From: Streptomyces sp. ISL-11
GTDB lineage: Bacteria > Actinomycetota > Actinomycetes > Streptomycetales > Streptomycetaceae
DNA: 49,497 nucleotides
Direction of reading: 5' to 3'
Assembly: GCF_018614525.1 (NCBI RefSeq)
Contig: NZ_JAGGOL010000125.1
Coordinates: 1 to 49,497 of the forward strand
Notes under the pieces: generated by a model
Seen by the model: only the letters and a program-made list of their open reading frames with translations
What the model was told of the DNA's origin: nothing
Database searches by the model: none
Shown here: one piece after another, positions 25,011 through 33,359 of the stretch
How the letters are laid out: the number at the start of each line of letters is the position of its first letter
Numbering within the stretch: the stretch's first letter is position 1
Position numbers and translations under genes: made by a program

Positions 25011-25582
25011 TGCCGGAGAAGAATCTCGACTTCGGGAAGTTCGGCGCCCGCGGCATCAAGGGCAGCGACGCCGTCGCCCGCAAGCTCGACGAACTCGCCG
25101 GCGGCATCGCCACCCCGGTGACCGCCAAACGCGGCCTGATGGCACGCCTGCACTACCTGACGAAGTCGGGCAAGAGCCGCCAGGCCGCCAAACAGGCCGG
25201 GCTGACGGTCACCGACCGCACGCTGAAGGCGTGGCTGGAGGGCAAACGCCGCCCGTCGAAGACCAACCTCGAACGCATCGACGCCGCCTACCGGGCAGTG
25301 CGCCGCCAGAACGTCGCCCGCCACCTCCTGGGACGCCTCAACGCGGGCGGCGGGACCCGGGTGGAGATCCACCCCCTCAACCAGTCCCAGGTGCCGCGCC
25401 CCCTCCAACGCGTCGTGGAGTACCGGACGATGAACGTCCGCCGCTGGGACAAGATCGTCGACTCCTGGGCGGCCGGCGACCACCAGGGCCTGGACGACGC
25501 GTGGACCACCGACGTGCTCCCGGACCTGGGCTCGCAGTGGGGCCAGTACGAGTACGTCACCAACATCGGCTTCGCCGCATAG
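25010..25582 (+). CDS. 190-aa HTH protein (candidate terminal protein, Tpg-like)
   Basis: A 190-residue basic protein. An N-terminal segment (ARGIKGSDAVARKLDELAG, then TAKRGLMARLHYLTKSGKSRQAAK) leads into an HTH-like stretch, AAKQAGLTVTDRTLKAWLEG followed by KRRPSKTNLERIDAAYRAVRR, and a C-terminal domain (MNVRRWDKIVDSWAAGDHQ to YVTNIGF). Known Streptomyces terminal proteins (Tpg) are about 185 residues, basic, with an N-terminal HTH and are encoded directly downstream of tap; size, layout and operon position match, although the sequence is not the archetypal one. The start overlaps the upstream stop (TAATG). Fragments of a second and third copy lie at 35909-36138 and 39524-39602. An alternative is a plasmid or integrative-element regulator. 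Confidence 0.55.
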   Translation: MPEKNLDFGKFGARGIKGSDAVARKLDELAGGIATPVTAKRGLMARLHYLTKSGKSRQAAKQAGLTVTDRTLKAWLEGKRRPSKTNLERIDAAYRAVRRQNVARHLLGRLNAGGGTRVEIHPLNQSQVPRPLQRVVEYRTMNVRRWDKIVDSWAAGDHQGLDDAWTTDVLPDLGSQWGQYEYVTNIGFAA

Positions 25583-25695
25583 GAACCTTCGCAGGCATGG
25601 CCCCGACCTGACACCGGTCGGAAAGTCTTCCTTCCGGACGGTGCACGGCGGCAGCCGGCCGCAGCGGACGCCGCCGACCCCCGAGAATGAAACCC

Positions 25696-26121
25696 ATGGA
25701 ACGCCTGCTACACCTCGACCGCACACTCGACCAGCTGGACCCACCCCCCTGGACGACTCCGGCCGCCGACGAGACCCGCCTGGTCCGCACGGTGCATGAG
25801 TTGCGGTGCGTGCCACTGAACGAACTCCGCCCGGAGGATCTGCGCACGCTCATCTCTCAGCGAGTGGCCCTGCCGTACGTCCTGCCGCTCGCGGTGCGCT
25901 TGCTGCTCGATGAGCCGCTGCTGGAGGCGTACTTCTACGAGGGGGACCTGCTGCACGCGGCCGTCGAAGCCCCGGCTTCAGCCTGGGCCGTGCTGCCGGA
26001 CCTCGCCGCGCGGCTGCGCGCCGTGATCACGGCTCTGCCGGAGGCGGCGGTCGCCGAACTGCCGCGCGGCGCCGCCGAGAAACTCACCCGCTTCCTCGCG
26101 CGGCCCGAACCCCCTGGCTGA
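25696..26121 (+). CDS. CdiI-type contact-dependent inhibition immunity-like protein
   Basis: A 141-residue soluble protein: MERLLHLDRTLDQLDPPPWT, VHELRCVPLNELRPEDLRTLISQRVALPYVLPLAVRLL and EAYFYEGDLLHAAVEA. The combination L-x-P-E-D-L-R-x-L-I-x-Q-x-x-x-L-P-x-L-x-P-L-A and Y-x-G-D-L-L is that of the CdiI_2-type immunity family, which neutralises toxin domains delivered between cells. No toxin gene lies in the window, so it is an orphan. An ATG three codons upstream (25687) is also possible. It lies between the HTH operon and the tRNA gene. Confidence 0.7.
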   Translation: MERLLHLDRTLDQLDPPPWTTPAADETRLVRTVHELRCVPLNELRPEDLRTLISQRVALPYVLPLAVRLLLDEPLLEAYFYEGDLLHAAVEAPASAWAVLPDLAARLRAVITALPEAAVAELPRGAAEKLTRFLARPEPPG

Positions 26122-26308
26122 CCCGATGAAGATGACGGAGAGGGATCCGCCCTGGCCTCGCACATGACCGCCCGGCGGTTCCGTTCCGACCGGCGCCCTC
26201 CTCTCCACCCTCCGCCGCATCGGCCTGGCCGCCGTCACAACCACCTCACTCCCGAGCGGAAAGTGGTCTCCGGCACCAGCTGTGATGGCGTACGGTAGGG
26301 ATCACCGA

Positions 26309-26382
26309 CGCGGGGTGGAGCAGCTCGGTAGCTCGCTGGGCTCATAACCCAGAGGTCGCAGGTTCAAATCCTGTCCCCGCTA
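26309..26382 (+). tRNA. Initiator tRNA-fMet (CAT anticodon)
   Basis: A full cloverleaf of 74 bases without encoded CCA. Acceptor arm CGCGGGG with CCCCGC and an unpaired first base (C1 against T72), anticodon CAT in CTGGGCTCATAACCCAG with three G-C pairs next to the anticodon loop, and T arm GGTTCAAATCC. The mismatched first pair and the three G-C pairs are the hallmarks of initiator tRNA. A -10-like TACGGT lies 17 bases upstream. tRNA genes are common integration sites, but no second copy of its 3' end was found in the window. Confidence 0.95.
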
Positions 26383-26386
26383 CTGC

Positions 26387-26430
26387 CTGAAGAGGGCCCG
26401 GATCCCATATGGGATCCGGGCCCTCTTCAG
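26387..26430. terminator. 44-base perfect palindrome after the tRNA gene
   Basis: Twenty-two-base arms with no loop, starting CTGAAGAGGGCCCGG and centred on CAT-ATG, four bases beyond the tRNA. It would form a very strong hairpin in RNA and is the probable terminator. Such perfection over 44 bases is unusual. Confidence 0.85.
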
Positions 26431-26978
26431 ATTGTGAGCGAGGTCCTTGCCGACGCGGCACCGCGCTACCGTCTCCTGCGGGTGGCGTTCGGGTATTCGG
26501 ACTGTACAGAGACGGCCGGGTGCAGGCTCATCGGCGACGCTCCGGACGCCGCGGTCGGGCGGCTCGGTCCGGAAACCGCCCCGGTGGTAGTGCGGATGGC
26601 GCCGGCGGACCGGGCGGCGTTTGTCCGGGCGTTCTCTTGCCCTTTGGTCCCTGACACGGTGAACGCCCGCGCCGCCGCGACAGCCCGGCGGATGACCGCA
26701 ATCGGCCACCTCGCAGCCGCCTCCGAAGGCACCGTAGCGGCGCGACAGGGCTTCTACGCCGGCACGACGTGCGCGACCGGTTCAGCGACCAGCCGATGGC
26801 GGTGTCACGCCGTTCCACGGTGCCGGCCCGGGGCGCGTCGATGGCATCCCGCGCCTCCCGTGAACGTCGTGCTGCGATTGGCCTCCGGATTCTGCGATGC
26901 GCCCGGACGCACAGGTTCCCGAGCCGGGAGGATGGTGCCGTTGGTGCACGGGGACGCAGAAGGAGAGGGTGGGCGACC
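26431..26978. other. Gap after the tRNA terminator, no clear gene
   Basis: A plus-strand open frame starts at 26434 directly after the palindrome (VSEVLADAAPRYRLLRVAFG...), but it has no ribosome binding site, no family resemblance, and turns into low-complexity Arg/Pro sequence after about 120 codons. It may be a decayed gene. The last part (26900-26978) is the promoter and ribosome binding site region of the secreted protein that follows. Confidence 0.4.
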
Positions 26979-27521
26979 ATGGGCTGGAAGAAGCCTTCAA
27001 GGATCCGCCGTTTCACGGCTGTTACAGCGTCGGTCACGCTGGCCGTGCTGGGGACCGCCGTGCCCGGAGCGTCGGCATCGGCGCACCCGTCTCGCGCCGC
27101 CGTGAGTTGCACGGGAAGCAACACCATCTCGTTCTCGCCCGGCCTGTCGCTGACCGCGCAGCACACCCGGATCGGCGGAAGCGGTTCCTACAGCTGTCTG
27201 TCCACGGACCCGGCGGTGAAGTGGGGGAGGTCCTCGATCAGCGGCGGCGGACGCAACGGCTGTTTCTTCTCCGACGCGACCACCGTTGAGCGCATCACGT
27301 GGAACACCGGGGAGAAGACGAAGGTCGTGTACCACTTGGGCACCGTCCAGCAGGTCGCCGGCCAGGCGGTCGTCCTGGTGGTGGGCCGGGTGGTGGAGGG
27401 CAGGTTCAAGGGCCGGACGGTGACCTCGCCGGGTCTTCAGACCGTGCTGAACCCGCTGGAGTGCGCGTCGAAGGGCGGTGTGGAGCGGATCACCGGACCG
27501 TCAACGCTGCTGATTGTCTGA
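26979..27521 (+). CDS. Secreted hypothetical protein with four cysteines
   Basis: A 180-residue exported protein with signal peptide at about 1-34 (MGWKKPSRIRRFTAVTASVT, then cleavage after ASA). The mature protein reads SCTGSNTISFSPGLSLTAQHTRI, SYSCLSTDPAVKWGRSSISGGGRNGCFF, ... LNPLECASKGGVERI, with four cysteines likely in two disulfides and an all-beta character. It resembles small secreted Streptomyces proteins of unknown function; no enzyme motif is seen. The ATG follows AGGAGAGG at a slightly long distance. It ends tail-to-tail with the ATP-grasp/decarboxylase gene, overlapping it by 21 bases. Confidence 0.75.
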   Translation: MGWKKPSRIRRFTAVTASVTLAVLGTAVPGASASAHPSRAAVSCTGSNTISFSPGLSLTAQHTRIGGSGSYSCLSTDPAVKWGRSSISGGGRNGCFFSDATTVERITWNTGEKTKVVYHLGTVQQVAGQAVVLVVGRVVEGRFKGRTVTSPGLQTVLNPLECASKGGVERITGPSTLLIV

Positions 27522-30320
27522 CGCCCGCACATCCTCCCGGCCGTACCGAGCAGCCAGGTCCAGGACGTGCGCCACATCGGCCCGGGTGCTGAGCGGGTTG
27601 ATGGTGCACATGCGCAGCACGGTGGCGCCGCGCACGGTGGTGGTGAGGAGTATCGCCTGGCCGTCCGCACACACCCTCCGGCTGATGCGGCTCTGGACGG
27701 CATCGGCAGCGGCATCGGTATCCCAGCCCACAGGCGTGTCGCGGGGGTGGTAACGGAAGGTCAGGACGGCGAGGCTGGGCGGTGTGACCAGCCTCAGGTC
27801 CGGGTGGGCGTCGATGAGAGCGGCGGCGTACTCGGCCAGGTCCATGCCGTGCTCGATGGCCTGCCGGAACGCCTGGGCGCCGAAGGTCTTCAGGGACAGC
27901 CAGAGTTTCAGCGCGCGCAGGCCGCGGCTCTGCTGAGGTCCGTAGTCGGAGAGGTTGACCTCCCCGTCCGTGGCACCGGCGGGATGTGGCGCGTGGGCCG
28001 GCCTGAGGTAGCCGTCGTCCAGGGCGTGGCGCGCCATGCCGAAGGTGGCGGGGAGCAGTTCCGGTCGTCGCAGCAGCGCACAGCCGATCTCGTAGGGCTG
28101 GAAGAGCCATTTGTGCGGGTCGATGGTGAGGGAGTCGGCCCGGCCGAGGGCGCCTTGTAGGTGGTGCCCACGGGGGGTGCCGGCGGCGGCCGCGCCGTGG
28201 GCGCCGTCGATGTGCAACCACAGGCCCTCGGCCTCGCACAGGTCCGCGAGGTCGTCGAGCGGGTCGACGGTCCCCGTGCCGGTCGTGCCGAGGGTGGCGA
28301 CGGCGGCGAAGGGCCGTAGTCCCGCGTGCCGGTCGCGGCGGACGCGGTCGGCCACGGCGTCGGCGTCCAGGCGCAGCCGGTCGTCGACGGGCAGGACGGT
28401 GAGTTGTCCGCGGGTGAGTCCCAGCAGGTGGACCGCCTGGGCGACGGAGGGGTGGGCCTGGGAGGAGCAGTAAAGACGGGCGTTGTGCAGCCGTCCGTCG
28501 AGGTGGTGGTCGCGGGCGGCGGCCAGGCAGGTGAGGTTCGCCGTGGATCCGCCGCTGACGAACAGGCCGCCGTGGCCGTCCGGGAGGCCGAGGAAGGCCT
28601 TCAGCCAGCCGAGGGTGGTCAGTTCGAGCTGGGTGGGTCCCGCTCCCACGAGCCAGGCCCCGGGCACGGACAGGTGGGCGGAGGCGAGGGCGTCGGCGAG
28701 GACGGCCGGGAAGTTGCCGGTGGACGGTACGAAGGCGAAGCAGCGGGGGTGGTCGAGGCGGGTCGCCTGGGTGAGGGCCTGCCGGGTCACGTGGTCGAGG
28801 AGACCGGGCAGGTCGTGCGTGCCGTGCTCGGGGAGAGGCTCGTCCAGGACGGCACGCAGGGCGCCGGCCGAGGGGACGCGCAGGGGTGGCCGGGGATCGG
28901 GCGCGGTCATCCGCTCGATGACGAGCTCGACGGCGTGGCGGCCGGCCTCGCGCATCAGCTGTTCGTCCAGCCGTAGTGGGGGCGGGCCCCCCACGGTCTG
29001 CCGGCGGAAGAAGGCGACCCAGGCCAGGGCGCCGGGCCGTGGTCGCGGGCGCGGTTCCAGGTCGGCGACCGGCCCGGGGAACTGGACGAGGGCGAGCTCC
29101 TGGCCCGTGGCGACAGGCCCGGGGCGGGCGATGGGCCACCACAGTGCCTCGTCGGCGGCCAGCTCCCTGACGTCGGGCGGCCCGGGCAGCGGCCCGGCCG
29201 CCTTCTCACCGTCCCGGCGATAGCGCCCGGTGGCGGGCAGGCGGTGCATGGTGTTGCCGGAGCCGGCGTGCACGACGAGCTGGCTGGGGCGTGGCCCCGG
29301 CGGGAAGGGCCTGGCCACCGAAGGGGGCAGGGCGGGCAGGAGGAAGGACAGGATGTGCAGCCCCAGGCAGGGCAGCAGCCCAGCCGCCCGTTCGACCGCC
29401 TGGACGAGGGAGACCACCGTCTGGAAGCGCGGGTTGACCTCGACGGCCAGCAGCCGGCCGTTCTCCTCCACGAGGTCCAGGCCGAAGACGCCGCGAAAGC
29501 CGCGCGCCCGCAGGACGTCACCGACGCGATGCGCGGCCGAGCGCGCCTGCGCATACAGCCCGGCGGGCAGATCGTCCGGGCCGACCAGCTGGTTGCCGCA
29601 GTGTGCGCCCCAGGAGGCAGCCGTCTCCGGCAGCCCGACCAACTGGTGGGAGACCGCCGAGACGACGGTCCGGTCCGGGCCCGCGCACGCGCTGACGGTC
29701 AAGGAGATACCCGGGGCGAACCGGCTGAGCTTCACGGGTTCGTCCGGCCACGCCTCCAGACGGGCTCGCAGTCCCGGCAGCCCGGCGACGGGCACCGTGC
29801 CGCGACCGATGAGGTTGTTCTCCCTGCGCTGGGCGACCGCCCGGGACCACCGGCCGTCCCAGTAGGCCTCGGCCGGCTCGCGGTCCATGGCGGGGATCAC
29901 CAGGAAGGGCGGTACGGGGACGCCGGCCTCGGCGAACAACCCGGTGACGCTGATCTTGTCGGCCGCCCGGGCTGTGACGGCGGGGTCCGGGGCGAGCAAC
30001 CGGTAACCGTGCGTCCGGGCCCAGGTGCGGGCGTTGTCCCCGTGCTCGGGGGCGAAGGACACGCAGACGCGACCAGGGCCGGGCGGAGGCGGCCGGTGAC
30101 CGGGCGGGGGTTGCGGCAGCGGTTGCCAGGCGGACACCGGTTCATGCCGCAGCCAGGCAGGTCCCGGCCCAAACGACGCGCTCAGGAACGGGCAGTGATC
30201 GAGCCATACGGCCTCGTCGACCAGCTCGGCCAGCAGCCGCAGGCCGGTGCCCGCGTCGATGCCCTCGATGTCTCCCACGGCGCCGGCGACACCGCTCGTG
30301 TGCCCGGTCAGCTCTCCCAC
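27501..30320 (-). CDS. ATP-grasp ligase fused to PLP-dependent group II decarboxylase
   Basis: A 939-residue two-enzyme fusion. The N-terminal part (about 90-330) is an ATP-grasp domain: DKISVTGLFAEAGVPVPPFL, VKLSRFAPGISLTV and GLDLVEENGRLLAVEVNPRFQ, where E294 and N296 are the metal-binding pair. After a linker of about 120 residues, the C-terminal part (about 455-930) is an aromatic-amino-acid/glutamate decarboxylase-type PLP enzyme: VSGGSTANLTCLAAARD, a stacking His in SSQAHPSVAQAVHLL, LHIDGAHGAAA, and Lys737 in DPHKWLFQPYEIG. ATP-grasp enzymes join a carboxylate to an amine through an acyl phosphate, so the fusion may decarboxylate an amino acid and ligate the amine to an acid; this is inference. 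The start overlaps the upstream gene by 13 bases. Confidence 0.85.
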   Translation of the reverse strand: MGELTGHTSGVAGAVGDIEGIDAGTGLRLLAELVDEAVWLDHCPFLSASFGPGPAWLRHEPVSAWQPLPQPPPGHRPPPPGPGRVCVSFAPEHGDNARTWARTHGYRLLAPDPAVTARAADKISVTGLFAEAGVPVPPFLVIPAMDREPAEAYWDGRWSRAVAQRRENNLIGRGTVPVAGLPGLRARLEAWPDEPVKLSRFAPGISLTVSACAGPDRTVVSAVSHQLVGLPETAASWGAHCGNQLVGPDDLPAGLYAQARSAAHRVGDVLRARGFRGVFGLDLVEENGRLLAVEVNPRFQTVVSLVQAVERAAGLLPCLGLHILSFLLPALPPSVARPFPPGPRPSQLVVHAGSGNTMHRLPATGRYRRDGEKAAGPLPGPPDVRELAADEALWWPIARPGPVATGQELALVQFPGPVADLEPRPRPRPGALAWVAFFRRQTVGGPPPLRLDEQLMREAGRHAVELVIERMTAPDPRPPLRVPSAGALRAVLDEPLPEHGTHDLPGLLDHVTRQALTQATRLDHPRCFAFVPSTGNFPAVLADALASAHLSVPGAWLVGAGPTQLELTTLGWLKAFLGLPDGHGGLFVSGGSTANLTCLAAARDHHLDGRLHNARLYCSSQAHPSVAQAVHLLGLTRGQLTVLPVDDRLRLDADAVADRVRRDRHAGLRPFAAVATLGTTGTGTVDPLDDLADLCEAEGLWLHIDGAHGAAAAGTPRGHHLQGALGRADSLTIDPHKWLFQPYEIGCALLRRPELLPATFGMARHALDDGYLRPAHAPHPAGATDGEVNLSDYGPQQSRGLRALKLWLSLKTFGAQAFRQAIEHGMDLAEYAAALIDAHPDLRLVTPPSLAVLTFRYHPRDTPVGWDTDAAADAVQSRISRRVCADGQAILLTTTVRGATVLRMCTINPLSTRADVAHVLDLAARYGREDVRASDNQQR

Positions 30321-31222
30321 GGCCGCTCCCCGGTGCCGGCCCTGTGCTGCTGCAGGAGCGAGGCGCCACCGGGGACGCAGCGCTCACAGATCGCCGCGTG
30401 CGCCCTGCGATTGCGCCGCTGCGCCGCCCGGAGCAGTGCTTCCGCGCGGCGCAGCGCGGCGACGGGTACCGTGCGCGGCAGCTCCCCGAGCGCGTCCCTC
30501 AGCGCGCGCATCCGCTCCGCCATCACCTGGTGCTCCCGGTTGAGGACCCCGGAGAACCCCGGGGCCAGGAACGGCGGTTCCATCGTGGGCCGTACGTCGT
30601 CCCGGTAGACGGACGCGGGGAAGTCCGAGGCGTAGGCCATGGCGGCGGTGGCCGCGTCGTAGAGCGCCCGCAGCCGCTCCAAGTCGCGGCAGACCGATGC
30701 CCAGTGCGCTCCGCGCACCTGGGTGAGGGTGTCGTCCAGAACACTGTTCATGGCGGCCAGCAGGAGGTGGAAGAGCTGGTGCCCCAGCTTCCAGCGGCGC
30801 AGTGCATCGCCGTGGTCGTCACCGACCGGGCCACCGGTGGGCGTACCCGCGCCCGCCGCCGCGCCCGCCGCCGTGGCCCCGGCCGTGGCCCCGGCCGGGG
30901 GCTCGTCCGGCAGCGAACGCGTCCGCAGCCACGCGGTCAGGGTGACGTGGGAGGCGTGCAGCAGGCCGGTCAGGACGTCGGCGCGCTGGGGAGCGTCCAG
31001 GCCGGTCGCCGGAAGGTCGGCGAGGACGGCGCTCTGGAGCCGCAGCACGTCGCGCGTCCAGGAGACCAGGTCCGGCGCGCCGCGCACGATGCGGAAATAG
31101 CGCTCGTAGTCGGCGGTCGCCGCACCGACGACGAGAGACGGGACGCGTGAGTCGGCGGCCAGGGCCAGCGGCGCCGGCGACGTCGTCCACGGCGGAACCA
31201 CGCCATCCCGCTCCAGGCTCAT
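30308..31222 (-). CDS. Helical protein of unknown function in the ATP-grasp/decarboxylase operon
   Basis: A 304-residue, nearly all-helical protein starting MSLERDGVVPPWTTSPAPLA. Residues 60-180 include a low-complexity Ala/Gly/Thr linker (GATAGATAAGAAAGAGTPTGG). The rest has conserved-looking His-rich helices: LLHASHVTLTAWLRTRSL, RRWKLGHQLFHLLLAAMN, NREHQVMAERM and HAAICERCVPG. The repeated histidines in helices could bind haem or metal, as in tryptophan-2,3-dioxygenase-like folds, but no signature confirms it. Start at 31222 overlaps the upstream stop (ATGA); its end overlaps the start of the fusion gene. The coupling implies it works on the same substrate or product. Confidence 0.7.
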   Translation of the reverse strand: MSLERDGVVPPWTTSPAPLALAADSRVPSLVVGAATADYERYFRIVRGAPDLVSWTRDVLRLQSAVLADLPATGLDAPQRADVLTGLLHASHVTLTAWLRTRSLPDEPPAGATAGATAAGAAAGAGTPTGGPVGDDHGDALRRWKLGHQLFHLLLAAMNSVLDDTLTQVRGAHWASVCRDLERLRALYDAATAAMAYASDFPASVYRDDVRPTMEPPFLAPGFSGVLNREHQVMAERMRALRDALGELPRTVPVAALRRAEALLRAAQRRNRRAHAAICERCVPGGASLLQQHRAGTGERPWES

Positions 31223-32628
31223 CGGCCGTCCCCCCGCAGGTCGGCGCACGCCGCCTTGGCCAGCTTCTCCACCCGGTGGTGCAGATGCTCCAGATACGGC
31301 TCGCTCTCCGGCTTCATCAGCACGCTGCGCAGGACCCGGGTGTGGTCGCTGTCCGCTACGGCATCCGCGCGCCGCGCGGTGAACTCTGCGGCGGGGACCC
31401 GGGCGACACTGAGGAAAACGGGTTCCTCCTTGGTGTTCATCCCCCGGCGCATCACCTCACTGCTCCTGGCAGCGATGAGCGACAGCCGGGACGGCGCGTC
31501 CGCCGCGGACGCCGGATAGTACGTCACGATGTCGAGCTGGGGCGGCTGGTACACCTCCAGGTACGGGCTGGCGCCGATCAGTTCGGCCCAGCGGAGGGCG
31601 GCGCGCCGCCCGGCGGCGAGCACTCCTCCGAGCCCCTCGCGGGTGAGCGGCAGCAGCCTGAGCGTCAGCCACAGAGCGGCGGCCGCGGCCCCCGAGCGGG
31701 AGCACTCGAGGCTGATCTCCCCCAGGTGCGGCCGGCGGGACGTGTAGTAGGTGTAGGGCGAGTCGTGCCGGAAGAACCGGGCGACCTCAGGATCCCGGAA
31801 CAGCACCGCCCCGCAACCGTACGGCTGCAGGCCGTGCTTGTGCGGATCGATCGCCACCGAGTCGCACCGGGCCACCGCCCGCAGGGCATCGCCGGTCTCC
31901 GGGGCCAGCAACTGCGCTTCACCGTCGGCGAGCAGCCTGAAGAACCCGCCGTAAGCGGCGTCGGCGTGGACGCGCACCCCGTACCGGCGCGCCAGCGGAA
32001 CGATGCGGTGCAGCGGGTCGACGGCGCCGAACGCCGTCGTCCCCGTGGTGGCCACGACCGTCCCGACGTCCCCGGCGCACAGCAGCCGCTCCAGCTCGCT
32101 CACGTCCATGCGCCCTCGGTCGTCCACCGGCACCGTCTGCACGGGGATGCCCAGAAGGTGACACATCCGGGTGTGCGTGTAGTGGGCGTCGCTGCTGACG
32201 GCCACGCCCGCACCGGGCCGGCTCTCGCGGGCGACGAACAACGCCTCGAGGTTCGCCTGCGTACCGCTGCTGGTCAGGTGCCCGAGGTGATCGGCGAACC
32301 CGGCCATGGCCGCCAGCTGCCCGACCACCTCCTCCTCCATGGCGGAGGTCGCCGGACCCCCGTCCAGGGCATGGTTGTTGGAGTTGACCAGCATGGCGGC
32401 CACGTAACCGGCGACCGCGACCGGATGCGGCGGCTTGAGCATCTGCCCGGCGTAGCAGGGATGGAAGAAGGGGTAGCTGCCGCGCAGCCGAGCGGTCAGC
32501 TCCTCGAAGGCCACCTCGAACGCCGCCTCGTCCACCGCCGTCGCGGGATGGCCCGCGAACTCCCCGTACGTCCGCGCCCACTCCCGGAACGCCACGGCGC
32601 CCCGCTCAAGCCAGTACTCCAGCTCCAT
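31219..32628 (-). CDS. PLP-dependent group II decarboxylase (first gene of operon)
   Basis: A 469-residue fold-type I PLP enzyme. Landmarks: HLTSSGTQANLEALFVARE (cofactor phosphate region), SSDAHYTHTRMCHLLG (stacking His), VHADAAYGGFFRLLADG, and Lys264 in DPHKHGLQPYGCGAVLFRD, the Schiff-base lysine. The motif DPHKHGLQPYGCG differs from DPHKWL-x-x-P-Y-D of aromatic amino acid decarboxylases, so the substrate may differ; tyrosine/aspartate/glutamate-type decarboxylases are possible. MELEYWLERGAVAFREW was chosen as the start (32628, behind GGGGGTGGGG); an upstream GTG-type start would only add a Gly/Pro-rich tail. It is followed by two overlapping genes. Confidence 0.85.
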   Translation of the reverse strand: MELEYWLERGAVAFREWARTYGEFAGHPATAVDEAAFEVAFEELTARLRGSYPFFHPCYAGQMLKPPHPVAVAGYVAAMLVNSNNHALDGGPATSAMEEEVVGQLAAMAGFADHLGHLTSSGTQANLEALFVARESRPGAGVAVSSDAHYTHTRMCHLLGIPVQTVPVDDRGRMDVSELERLLCAGDVGTVVATTGTTAFGAVDPLHRIVPLARRYGVRVHADAAYGGFFRLLADGEAQLLAPETGDALRAVARCDSVAIDPHKHGLQPYGCGAVLFRDPEVARFFRHDSPYTYYTSRRPHLGEISLECSRSGAAAAALWLTLRLLPLTREGLGGVLAAGRRAALRWAELIGASPYLEVYQPPQLDIVTYYPASAADAPSRLSLIAARSSEVMRRGMNTKEEPVFLSVARVPAAEFTARRADAVADSDHTRVLRSVLMKPESEPYLEHLHHRVEKLAKAACADLRGDGR

Positions 32629-33359
32629 CCCCACCCCCGCACCGGCCGGACCCCTCCCCGACCGGATCACCATAGCGGCGGTAAATCACCTCATAGCGAC
32701 AATCGGCGTCAATCACCCGAAGGAAGGTAGTAAGGACACCTCAGCGCAGGTGACCACGCATCGGTGCACCGTCTGCGCCGCTCCACGGCCGCCGCCCGGC
32801 GGGGTGCCTGCTGGACCAGCACGTCCTTGCACAAGAGGTTGGAGCGGCAGCCGCCCGGGTCGCCCGAGGCGAAGCCGAGGAAGAGGCGGGCGTCGCCGGC
32901 GATTTCTTCACCGACGCCTGGAACAGCACACCGCCGGCCGCCGGCCCGGTCGGCACCACCGCCGCGGCGACGTCGTGGGCGAACCCGGCCTCGGTCGACG
33001 ACGGCCGGGCGGTGGGACTTCGCGAGGCGTTCGAGCGGCACCTGCCGGCAACCGCCAGTCTCAAAGCCCTGCGCCGGGCCGCCAGAACGATCCGACCTTC
33101 CCGGCCCACGTCGACAAGCGCGGCGCCGAGTTCCTCTACCGCGTCGGTGACCTCAAACGCTGGGCACGCAACCGGCTCCGCGCCGCCTTCGGCACCACCG
33201 ACCTGAACTGACGGCCCCCGGGCCCTGCCGCCGAAGACCGCGAACCGGGCCCTGTCCGGTTCAGCCACCACGATGACCCCGCCCTGGAGAACGCCTCGGT
33301 TCACCAAGAACCCACCACCGGAAGGAACACCGCACCATGACGCCCACGCCCACGACGAC
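32629..33359. other. Decayed coding region upstream of the operon
   Basis: Contains the operon promoter near 32640-32720 (less GC-rich, about 65-base AT-richer stretch) and then shifting plus-strand frames with protein-like bits: GDFFTDAWNSTPPAAGPVGT, VGLREAFERHLPATASLKALR and, at 33086-33211, a clean tail NDPTFPAHVDKRGAEFLYRV followed by GDLKRWARNRLRAAFGTTDLN. No intact gene; likely remains of an integrative or conjugative element. Confidence 0.45.

Noticed and set aside
26309..26382. tRNA-fMet as an attachment site of an integrated element
   Set aside because: No direct repeat of the tRNA 3' end and no integrase gene were found in the window.
26434..27105. Plus-strand frame directly after the tRNA terminator
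   Set aside because: No ribosome binding site, no family similarity and low-complexity 3' part; treated as a gap.
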